Source of the DNA: Caryophanales bacterium UBA5632
GTDB taxonomy: Bacteria; Bacillota_I; Bacilli_A; Izemoplasmatales; Hujiaoplasmataceae
Reading direction: 5' to 3'
Assembly: GCA_002421405.1 (NCBI GenBank)
Contig: DIJY01000080.1
Location: forward strand, 10,960-16,409
Length of the DNA: 5,450 nt
Shown here: positions 1 through 5,450 of the stretch, piece by piece
Layout: each line of letters starts with the position of its first letter
Position numbering within the stretch: the stretch's first letter is position 1
The notes under the pieces: generated by a model
The model's input: only the letters and a program-made list of their open reading frames with translations
What the model was told of the DNA's origin: nothing
Databases searched by the model: none
Program-made: the position numbers and the translations under genes

Positions 1-110
1 TGTGAATGATATTGCAAAAAATGACTTGCTTACAGAAAAATATAAAATAAAAATAATGCTCAAAACAATAAAATCTATTATAATGTTAATATGCAAAGCA
101 GGAGGAATTT
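1..110. other. AT-rich upstream region of pepT, no gene seen
   Basis: This stretch is very rich in A and T and holds no convincing coding sequence. One plus-strand frame is open from base 2 through the region into pepT, but it has no start codon with a ribosome binding site, and its translation is a low-complexity lysine/isoleucine-rich string expected from such composition. The right end holds a probable promoter and the pepT ribosome binding site. No terminator hairpin for a gene further left is visible. Confidence 0.6.
57..84 (+). promoter_or_regulatory. Probable sigma-A promoter of pepT
   Basis: A perfect TATAAT lies at 79-84, 26 bases before the pepT start codon, which gives a leader of roughly 20 bases. 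The best -35 candidate at a normal distance is TGCTCA at 57-62 with a 16-base spacer; it matches TTGACA at only three positions. The -10 is convincing and the -35 is weak. In sequence this AT-rich a TATAAT can arise by chance, so the call rests mainly on its position. Confidence 0.45.
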
Positions 111-1331
111 ATGAAAGCATACGAACGATTGTTACAATATGTAAAATTTGATACCCAATCAGACCCTAATTCGAAGAAGTATCCTTCTACCGATAGACAA
201 CTCGATTTATTAAAGTATTTACTACAAGAACTATATGCTTTAGGGGTTGAAGCGAAAATTGACGAATTTGGTTATGTCATTGGAAAAATAAAGGCAAACA
301 CTGAAAAAAAATTGCCTAAAGTTGCATTAATCGCCCATGTAGACACATCACATGATGCGAGTGGGAAGAACATTAAACCAAGAATCATTCATGATTATCA
401 AGGTGAATCGATTCTCCTAAACGCTGAAAAGCACATTGAAATAAATCCAAAAATCTTTTCAAAAATGAAACGCTCCATCGGACACGATTTAATCGTCACC
501 GATGGTACGACCTTACTGGGAGCTGATGATAAAGCGGGTATCGCTGAAATTATGACCTTTGTGGAGTATGTCAAGAATAACCCTCAATATATCCATGGAG
601 ATTTAAGAATTGTCTTTACTCCTGATGAAGAAATCGGAAAAGGCACTGATCATCTTGATATCAAAAAGATCGACGCAGATTTTGGATACACGCTTGATGG
701 TTCTTCTGCGGGTGAAATAGCCTATGAAAATTTCAATGCCGCTTCCGCCAAACTTTTGTTTATCGGTAAATCTGTACATCCAGGCTCCGCGAAGAACAAA
801 ATGCTTAATTCCATTAATTTAGCGTATGAATTCGACCAATTGTTGCCTCAATACATGCGTCCGGAAGCAACCGATGGTTATGAAGGATTCAATCACCTCA
901 TGCAAATTGAAGGCGCGTGCGAACAAACTAAAACCGGATATATCATCAGAAATCATAATATAACTATTTATGAAAAACAAAAATCTGATTTTTTAAGAGC
1001 TGCCCAATTTATGAACGACAAATATGGCAAAGGAACCTGTGAACTTACCTTAACTGACGCTTATTTCAATATGCAAAATGCTCTCGAAGATAAGATGCAT
1101 ATTGTTGATATCGCCTTTGAAGCCATCAAAAATCAAGGATTAACTCCAATCGTAGAACCAATCAGAGGCGGAACAGATGGCGCAAGGTTAACTTATATGG
1201 GCCTCCCGTGTCCAAACCTTGGAACGGGTGGATATAACTTCCACGGCCCCTATGAGTACGCTGATATTCAAGAAATGGACATGGCAGTAGAAATCATTAA
1301 AAACATCATTACAATTATCACAAACCAATAA
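111..1331 (+). CDS. pepT: Peptidase T (tripeptide aminopeptidase, M20B)
   Basis: This is a cytoplasmic zinc aminopeptidase that removes the N-terminal residue of tripeptides, normally acting on peptides taken up or left from protein turnover. At 406 residues it is the usual family length. The two-metal site is readable: HVDTS at residues 76-80, GADDKAG at 137-143, the PDEE motif at 171-174 (catalytic E173 with metal ligand E174), D196 in TLDGSS, and H378 in NFHGP. H223 in the dimerisation-domain motif SVHPGSAK is also kept. The N-terminal catalytic half, a middle lid/dimerisation domain (about 205-315) and the C-terminal catalytic part with GGTDGARL (353-360) are all in order. The ATG is fixed by AGGAGG at 100-105 with a 5-base spacer. 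There is no signal peptide. The gene stands alone and converges on rlmH; both use the hairpin just after its TAA. Assignment to PepT rather than another M20 peptidase is firm. Confidence 0.96.
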   Translation: MKAYERLLQYVKFDTQSDPNSKKYPSTDRQLDLLKYLLQELYALGVEAKIDEFGYVIGKIKANTEKKLPKVALIAHVDTSHDASGKNIKPRIIHDYQGESILLNAEKHIEINPKIFSKMKRSIGHDLIVTDGTTLLGADDKAGIAEIMTFVEYVKNNPQYIHGDLRIVFTPDEEIGKGTDHLDIKKIDADFGYTLDGSSAGEIAYENFNAASAKLLFIGKSVHPGSAKNKMLNSINLAYEFDQLLPQYMRPEATDGYEGFNHLMQIEGACEQTKTGYIIRNHNITIYEKQKSDFLRAAQFMNDKYGKGTCELTLTDAYFNMQNALEDKMHIVDIAFEAIKNQGLTPIVEPIRGGTDGARLTYMGLPCPNLGTGGYNFHGPYEYADIQEMDMAVEIIKNIITIITNQ

Positions 1332-1336
1332 CTATT

Positions 1337-1372
1337 AAAAATCCGAACCATCTCACACTGTTCCGGATTTTT
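1337..1372. terminator. Bidirectional terminator between pepT and rlmH
   Basis: An inverted repeat pairs 1337-1345 (AAAAATCCG) with 1364-1372 (CGGATTTTT), skips a bulged C at 1363, and adds three more pairs (1346-1348 with 1360-1362) around an 11-base loop. The arm ends in a T run on the plus strand (1368-1373) and, read on the minus strand, also in a T run (1341-1337). It therefore fits intrinsic termination of both convergent genes. It begins 5 bases after the pepT stop, and its right foot touches the first base of the rlmH stop codon. Confidence 0.8.
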
Positions 1373-1854
1373 TATTTATGATAACTTGAATGATTCAATA
1401 TGGATAAAGAGCGATAAATTTGTTCGACAAGGATCAAGCGCATCAATTGATGAGGAAACGTCATTTTTGAAAATGAAAGAGATTTATTGCTGAGTTGTTT
1501 TACTTGATCCGATAATCCATGTGAACCACCGATTATCAAAACAATCTTATTGGACTCAAATTGAGTTGTTTTGTCTATCAATAATGCTAGTTCTTCGCTC
1601 GATATCAAATCGCCATTGATTTCTAAGGTTATAAGATAAGCCTCTTTAGGAATCTTTGAGATGATTTGCGATGCTTCTACCTCTAATTTTTTTTTAATTT
1701 CCGCATCTGAATCATTGGCTGGATTTTTTTCATCTTGGACTTCAATGATATCGATTTTAGCGTATTTAGTTATCCGTTTAACATATTCGTTGACACCGTC
1801 AACCAAATACCTTTCTTTAAGTTTTCCAACAGCGATGATGGTTAGATTAATCAT
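1372..1854 (-). CDS. rlmH: 23S rRNA pseudouridine-1915 N3-methyltransferase RlmH
   Basis: RlmH is a small SPOUT-class methyltransferase that uses S-adenosylmethionine to methylate pseudouridine 1915 in helix 69 of 23S rRNA, acting late on assembled 70S ribosomes. The 160-residue length is normal for the family. Visible signatures are the cofactor-binding knot motif IIGGSHGL (residues 107-114), FPHQLMR (133-139), EQIYR (144-148) and the diagnostic C-terminal tail ending YHK (158-160). The protein is a dimer in known homologues. The ATG follows GAGGAAG on the minus strand (GAGG at 1865-1862) with a 7-base spacer. The start overlaps the end of xerC by 8 bases, so translation is probably coupled. 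It is the last gene of the trmFO-xerC-rlmH operon. A run of nine A residues on the coding strand (plus positions 1687-1695, Lys-Lys-Lys) is intact in frame here. Confidence 0.96.
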   Translation of the reverse strand: MINLTIIAVGKLKERYLVDGVNEYVKRITKYAKIDIIEVQDEKNPANDSDAEIKKKLEVEASQIISKIPKEAYLITLEINGDLISSEELALLIDKTTQFESNKIVLIIGGSHGLSDQVKQLSNKSLSFSKMTFPHQLMRLILVEQIYRSLSILNHSSYHK

Positions 1855-2761
1855 TTTTCTTCCTCGCTCGCGGATGAGTATTTTGATAGATTTTTTTTAG
1901 ATTATCACTCGACGTCTTCGTATATATTTGCGTGGTTGATAAACTTTTGTGACCTAACAATTCTTGAACGGTTCGAAGGTCAACACCATGATTTAAAAGG
2001 TGAGTAGCGAATGAATGTCGAAAGGTGTGAGGCGACATTTTTAAAGAGGAAGCCTGGTGTTCAAGTTCTTTATCCAATACATCGCGAACACCTCGATCTG
2101 ATAACGGATTTCCCTTAAAATTTAAAAAGAGACTTTTATCATCTAGTTTCTCAGTTCTTGCGCGAAATACTGGTCTCGTTATAATAATATAATCACGAAT
2201 TCGGTTGATAGCGGTGTCGTGAATTGGAACGTAACGATCTTTTGAGCCTTTTCCATGAACCAAAACCGTTTTTGTTTGATAGTCTAAATCTGATAATTTA
2301 ATATTCACAACTTCTCCAACACGGAGCCCACAACCATACATCAGTTCAAATAACGCGATATTTCGTTTGCCTAAAAGTGAAGATGAATCAATTTTATCTA
2401 AAAAATCGAATATTTCGTTTTCATAAATAAATTTAGGTAGTTTTTTGTCTTGTTTCGGTAAAACGGCACTGAGGAAAGGATTAACTTGAAGATATTGGTC
2501 GGTGATTAATCGATCAAACATCGATTTCACACTCGATATTTTTCTTCGAATTGATTTTGGGGTATATTTCCCATGCAAAAAACTAATATAGAACTTCGCA
2601 ATTCGTTCAGATATTTTAAACATCGCTCCAAGATCTTCATTGTCCAAAAAGGCAGCCAAAGTCTTGACATCATCAAGATAGGCAACCACGGTATTAATCG
2701 AATAATGTTTTTGATCTTCTAAGTAATGGCGATAATAGTCTATCAGTTCGAGATTAGTCAA
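1847..2761 (-). CDS. xerC: Tyrosine recombinase XerC
   Basis: This site-specific recombinase acts at dif, usually with XerD, to resolve chromosome dimers at cell division. At 304 residues it matches the Xer family. An N-terminal SAM-like core-binding domain (about 1-90) is followed by the catalytic domain. All six active-site residues are visible: R147 in GCGLRVGE, K171 in HGKGSKDR, H245 and R248 in SPHTFRHSFATHLL, H271 in LLGHKSLSTTQIY, and nucleophile Y280. The tail HPRA (296-299) is typical of XerC/XerD and argues against a phage or transposon integrase. XerC rather than XerD is chosen mainly because it directly follows trmFO, as in Bacillus (codV). The start is TTG, not ATG: a GGAGG at 2775-2771 lies 9 bases upstream and an in-frame stop precedes it. 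It overlaps trmFO by 8 bases and rlmH by 8 bases, placing it mid-operon. Confidence 0.92.
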   Translation of the reverse strand: MTNLELIDYYRHYLEDQKHYSINTVVAYLDDVKTLAAFLDNEDLGAMFKISERIAKFYISFLHGKYTPKSIRRKISSVKSMFDRLITDQYLQVNPFLSAVLPKQDKKLPKFIYENEIFDFLDKIDSSSLLGKRNIALFELMYGCGLRVGEVVNIKLSDLDYQTKTVLVHGKGSKDRYVPIHDTAINRIRDYIIITRPVFRARTEKLDDKSLFLNFKGNPLSDRGVRDVLDKELEHQASSLKMSPHTFRHSFATHLLNHGVDLRTVQELLGHKSLSTTQIYTKTSSDNLKKIYQNTHPRARKKND

Positions 2762-4064
2762 AAAGATGTTCCTCCATCATTTGATTTATTAAGCTTATAG
2801 AACGTTTTACAATTTGAAGTTTCTTATCTTTTTTTGATTTAAATCTTCCGGTTGTTTCGGGAAACAATCCGAAATTAATATTCATCGGTTGAAAATCAGT
2901 TGGTGAAGCATTTTCGAGATAATATGCTTGAGCACCTAAAGCGGTCTCTCTCGGCATGTTTACAAACGGTTTATTCAGAATATAATTAGTCATATTAAAG
3001 CCAGCGAGCCAACCGGAACCCGTGCTTTCTAAATAGCCTTCAACGCCAGATAATTGTCCCGCTATGAAGTAGTATGGAAATCTCTTTGTTTGATAATATC
3101 GATTTATAACTTTTGGTGCGTTAATAAATGAATTCATATGCATGACTCCATATCGGACAATTCTTGCCTTTTCTAACCCCGGAATCAAGCGAATGATTCG
3201 TTGTTGTTCGCCAAAAGTCATATGGGTTTGAAAGCCAACAATATTGTATAACGACCCTGCAACATTATCTTGTCTTAATTGAACAACGGCATAAGGACGG
3301 TGTCCATCTTCCTTCCCTAATCCTACCGGTTTCATCGGACCATATAAAAGTGTTAGTTCACCACGCTTAGCCATTTCCTCGAAAGGCATACATCCTTCAA
3401 AAATTTTCAATTCAAATTCTTTAGGAATAACACATTCAGCGTTAATAACTTCTTTGTACCAAACATCATACTCTTCTTTGGTCATTGGACAGTTGATATA
3501 AGTAGCTTCACCTTTGTCGTATCGACTTTTAAAATATGCTTTACTCATATCGATGGAGTCATATTCAATAATCGGTGCCGCAGCATCATAAAAATACATC
3601 GTATCTTCACCCGTCAGTTCTTTGATGTGAGTAAACAAAGCATCGCTTGTCAAAGGACCGGTCGCAATAATGCATGGGGTGCTTGGCAATGATGTGATTT
3701 CTTCATCAATCACCTCAATCAAGGGATGATTGCGGATTATATTTGTCAAATAATTTGAGAATACATGACGATCAACCGCGAGTGCGCTCCCAGCAGGAAC
3801 TTTTGAAATTTCAGCGGCCTTCATGATGATGGAATCCAATCGTCGAAGTTCTTCTTTTAATAATCCAGCCGCGTTCATCAAATCATTACTTCTAAAAGAG
3901 TTTGAACATACCAATTCTGCAAAACTGTCTAATTGGTGAGCGGGACTTTTTTTCACTTTTTTCATTTCATATAATTTTACTGGAATCCCACGTTTGGCAA
4001 GTTGATAACTTGCTTCTACTCCTGCGAGTCCAGCGCCGATAACCGTAACAAATAATTCTTTCAT
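2754..4064 (-). CDS. trmFO: Folate/FAD-dependent tRNA (uracil-54-C5)-methyltransferase TrmFO
   Basis: TrmFO makes 5-methyluridine at position 54 in the T-loop of tRNAs. It uses methylenetetrahydrofolate as carbon donor and FAD with NAD(P)H as reductant, unlike the SAM-dependent TrmA of many proteobacteria. At 436 residues it is close to the Bacillus protein. The FAD-binding Rossmann motif GAGLAG is at residues 10-15, followed by LVCSNSFRSN (51-60) with C53 and FEGCMPFEEMAKRG (222-235) with C225. These two cysteines correspond to the catalytic pair known in the Bacillus enzyme (C53 and C226). Further family signatures are YFYDAAAPII (157-166), NIVGFQTHM (274-282) and AGQLSGVEGYLESTGSG (335-351). 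The ATG follows GGTGA with a short spacer. It is the first gene of the operon, read from an extended -10 promoter just upstream. No part is missing, and confusion with the related GidA/MnmG is unlikely given the length and the motifs. Confidence 0.97.
   Translation of the reverse strand: MKELFVTVIGAGLAGVEASYQLAKRGIPVKLYEMKKVKKSPAHQLDSFAELVCSNSFRSNDLMNAAGLLKEELRRLDSIIMKAAEISKVPAGSALAVDRHVFSNYLTNIIRNHPLIEVIDEEITSLPSTPCIIATGPLTSDALFTHIKELTGEDTMYFYDAAAPIIEYDSIDMSKAYFKSRYDKGEATYINCPMTKEEYDVWYKEVINAECVIPKEFELKIFEGCMPFEEMAKRGELTLLYGPMKPVGLGKEDGHRPYAVVQLRQDNVAGSLYNIVGFQTHMTFGEQQRIIRLIPGLEKARIVRYGVMHMNSFINAPKVINRYYQTKRFPYYFIAGQLSGVEGYLESTGSGWLAGFNMTNYILNKPFVNMPRETALGAQAYYLENASPTDFQPMNINFGLFPETTGRFKSKKDKKLQIVKRSISLINQMMEEHLFD
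2771..2775 (-). promoter_or_regulatory. Ribosome binding site that sets the TTG start of xerC
   Basis: The minus strand reads GGAGG here, 9 bases before the TTG at 2761-2759. It sits inside the last codons of trmFO. No ATG or GTG occurs in the xerC frame between the nearest upstream in-frame stop (TGA, 2779-2777) and this TTG, so the strong site supports TTG as the true start. Confidence 0.8.
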
Positions 4065-4068
4065 TGTT

Positions 4069-4078
4069 TCACCAACCT
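4069..4078 (-). promoter_or_regulatory. Shine-Dalgarno region of trmFO
   Basis: The minus strand reads AGGTTGGTGA, ending 4 bases before the ATG. The GGTGA part pairs with the UCACC of the 16S rRNA tail, so this is a downstream-shifted site rather than the AGGAGG core used by pepT and xerC. It lies almost at the predicted transcript 5' end. Confidence 0.55.
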
Positions 4079-4085
4079 ATTAAAC

Positions 4086-4094
4086 ATTATATCA
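4086..4094 (-). promoter_or_regulatory. Extended -10 promoter of the trmFO-xerC-rlmH operon
   Basis: The minus strand reads TGATATAAT, a perfect TGn-TATAAT extended -10 element, with TATAAT at 4091-4086. The -35 region is weak: the best match near the right distance is TATACT or a one-base shift of it, three of six positions. This is normal for extended -10 promoters. Transcription should start near 4079, giving a leader of only about 15 bases, too short for a riboswitch or attenuator. It is the only strong promoter seen before the operon. Confidence 0.7.
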
Positions 4095-4125
4095 TAATCA
4101 AAAACTCGGAGTATATAAATTGAAA

Positions 4126-4143
4126 AAAGCGGTTGTCCGCTTT
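4126..4143 (-). terminator. Intrinsic terminator of the amylase gene
   Basis: Read on the minus strand, AAAGCGG (4143-4137) pairs with CCGCTTT (4132-4126) around the four-base loop ACAA, followed by more T residues (to 4123). The stem includes two bases of the amylase TAA stop codon. It is short (7 pairs, four of them G-C), so some readthrough into the trmFO operon is possible. The opposite strand has only a short, broken T run (TTTATTT), and the nearest gene on that side runs the other way. Confidence 0.75.
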
Positions 4144-5431
4144 ATTTCATTATTTTTATCACAATGGGATCTTGGATTAAATCAATGAGGCCATTTTCAA
4201 CTTTGAGCATTTTACCGCTCAATTGATTACGATATAATCCATCTTCAAGCTTTGTTTTTATCCTTCCACTCACTTGACCAACATTGAAAATACCATGCCA
4301 AATTTCTTGTTCGTTTTCAAATGTATTATAACCTACACCATCAATTTCTGGAATATTAACTTGATATATTCCTGACGAAAAAACACTTCTTTTTTTAATT
4401 TTTATAAGTTTCTTTAAGTATTCACTAATATCGTTATTACGTTTCATTAAATCTTTTTCGAATAAATCAGGTCGATGACTAGACGAATATTCTCCCCCCG
4501 CATAAAGCATAAACGCGCCTTTTTGGAAGAAGGAAAAACCAAACCAGTTTAGAATCTTGAACTGATTATCTTTTACGTATGCAGCAATTCTTTCAAAATC
4601 ATGATTTTCAAGATTCTTCATTTTAACGTAATTAGCTGGATAGATTTCATCTTGTCGCGCGATTGCTTCTAAGTAATCTTTAAGCGGACGTTGTCCTTTT
4701 AAGTAACCATCAAAATAAGGTTGAACATCATATTCATAGGCCATATCAAAAACTTGATAAATCTCTGATTCACTCCAAGCTTCAAAACCCAAGTCGCGAA
4801 TATATTTCACAAAACCACCGTGAACTGATTCGCTAATCCATATCGTTTTGCGATTAATCTTTGAAACTTCTTTTCTTGCATATTTCCAAAAGTCAATGGG
4901 AACAAGACTCGCGACATCACATCGAAATCCATCAACTCCAAGAGTAGTGTAATATTTTAATGTGTCAGCCAATTCAATCCACAAATTTTTGTCTTTGGTA
5001 TAATCAAAATCGGTGATATCCCACCATTCGCCAACCCTATTATTAAATTGCCCATTTTGATCTTTATAAAACCATTCAGGATGTGCCTTTAATAGCATTG
5101 AGTCTCTCGAAGTGTGATTAAAGACGACATCGATAATAAGTTTCATATTTCTTTTATGTGTTTCTTCAATCAAATCTAAAAAATCGTTTAATGATCCTAA
5201 TTCTGGATTTATTTCACGGTAATTTTTAATTGAATAAGGGCTTCCAAGCGACCCTTTACGATTCTTCTCGCCGATGGGATGAATTGGGAGCAAATATAAG
5301 ATATCAACACCCAAGTCCTTGATTCGATCAAGGTCCTTAATCAGACCTTTAAAAGTACCTTCTGGCGTATGATTTCTAACAAAAATTTGATAAAGTGTGT
5401 TATTGCGTAGTTTGATTGAAGTTTTATTCAT
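4142..5431 (-). CDS. Cytoplasmic GH13 alpha-amylase family glycosidase
   Basis: This enzyme cleaves or transfers alpha-1,4-glucosidic bonds, most likely in maltodextrins or a glycogen-like polymer inside the cell, because the N-terminus has no signal peptide. The four conserved GH13 regions are present: DVVFNH (residues 101-106), GFRCDVA (168-174) with nucleophile D172, WISES (198-202) with acid/base E201, and ENHD (275-278) with transition-state stabiliser D278. A (beta/alpha)8 barrel spans about 10-340, with a short domain B near 107-145 containing GEWWDITDFDY, and a small C-terminal beta domain (about 350-429). No carbohydrate-binding module or extra N-terminal domain is present, so pullulanase- or branching-enzyme-type architecture is excluded. 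The exact substrate and subfamily cannot be read from motifs. The ATG follows CAGGAA at 5443-5438 with a 6-base gap. The gene starts 19 bases from the window edge, so its promoter or upstream operon partners are not seen. It ends in its own terminator. Confidence 0.9.
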   Translation of the reverse strand: MNKTSIKLRNNTLYQIFVRNHTPEGTFKGLIKDLDRIKDLGVDILYLLPIHPIGEKNRKGSLGSPYSIKNYREINPELGSLNDFLDLIEETHKRNMKLIIDVVFNHTSRDSMLLKAHPEWFYKDQNGQFNNRVGEWWDITDFDYTKDKNLWIELADTLKYYTTLGVDGFRCDVASLVPIDFWKYARKEVSKINRKTIWISESVHGGFVKYIRDLGFEAWSESEIYQVFDMAYEYDVQPYFDGYLKGQRPLKDYLEAIARQDEIYPANYVKMKNLENHDFERIAAYVKDNQFKILNWFGFSFFQKGAFMLYAGGEYSSSHRPDLFEKDLMKRNNDISEYLKKLIKIKKRSVFSSGIYQVNIPEIDGVGYNTFENEQEIWHGIFNVGQVSGRIKTKLEDGLYRNQLSGKMLKVENGLIDLIQDPIVIKIMK

Positions 5432-5450
5432 ATTAAATTCCTGCCTTCAA

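Noticed and set aside
2..157. Open plus-strand frame from base 2 into pepT, as a possible end of an upstream gene
   Set aside because: The translation is low-complexity and matches no recognisable protein end, it crosses a probable promoter and ribosome binding site, and it overlaps the start of a firmly assigned gene.
1661..1900. A 79-codon plus-strand open frame opposite rlmH and the end of xerC
   Set aside because: It lies antisense to two well-supported genes, its translation resembles no family I recognise and has the serine/isoleucine/phenylalanine bias of a complementary-strand shadow, and no ribosome binding site stands out.
1847..2761. The tyrosine recombinase as an integrase of a phage or integrative element
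   Set aside because: Its length, HPRA tail and position after trmFO fit chromosomal XerC. No attachment-site repeats, excisionase, phage genes or tRNA target are visible.
4065..4141. A riboswitch or folate-responsive leader upstream of trmFO
   Set aside because: The predicted leader is only about 15 bases; the one hairpin in the gap lies upstream of the promoter and is explained as the amylase terminator.
1..5450. A dif site near xerC, CRISPR array, tRNA, insertion sequence or direct repeats
   Set aside because: No convincing dif-like palindrome in a non-coding stretch, no regularly spaced repeats, no tRNA cloverleaf and no transposase-like sequence were seen by eye; nearly all bases belong to the five genes.

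Overview
The window is AT-rich, ordinary bacterial chromosome carrying five complete protein genes and very little non-coding sequence. The best guess at the organism is a low-GC Bacillota or a close mollicute relative that keeps the standard code (the Acholeplasma/Izemoplasma/Haloplasma type). The reasons are the folate-dependent tRNA methyltransferase TrmFO, the trmFO-xerC adjacency known from Firmicutes, strong AGGAGG-type ribosome binding sites, TAA as the stop of all five genes, and TGG at the tryptophan codons checked. The taxonomy is inference, because no rRNA or other decisive marker lies here.

Layout. Bases 1-110 are an AT-rich leader with a probable promoter. It drives pepT (peptidase T, 111-1331, plus strand), the only plus-strand gene. 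pepT converges on a minus-strand block, and the two share a bidirectional hairpin terminator at about 1337-1372. The block, read right to left, is trmFO (4064-2754), xerC (2761-1847) and rlmH (1854-1372). The three genes are joined by two 8-nt overlaps and look like one operon, started from an extended -10 promoter at 4086-4094. Upstream of it lies a separate minus-strand gene for a cytoplasmic GH13 alpha-amylase-type glycosidase (5431-4142). It ends in its own small terminator hairpin (4126-4143), about 30 bases before the trmFO promoter.

Function. The operon joins two RNA modification enzymes, TrmFO (m5U54 of tRNA) and RlmH (m3Psi1915 of 23S rRNA), with XerC, the recombinase that resolves chromosome dimers. 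All three are housekeeping functions linked to translation quality and chromosome segregation. PepT (tripeptide hydrolysis) and the amylase (maltodextrin or related alpha-glucan breakdown) are nutrient-scavenging enzymes flanking the operon. Every gene keeps its catalytic residues and none looks broken.

I found no mobile element, CRISPR array, tRNA, rRNA or riboswitch, and nothing that supports a new biological system. The points worth a second look are modest: the operon's gene order, its two equal-length overlaps, the TTG start of xerC, and an A9 tract in rlmH.
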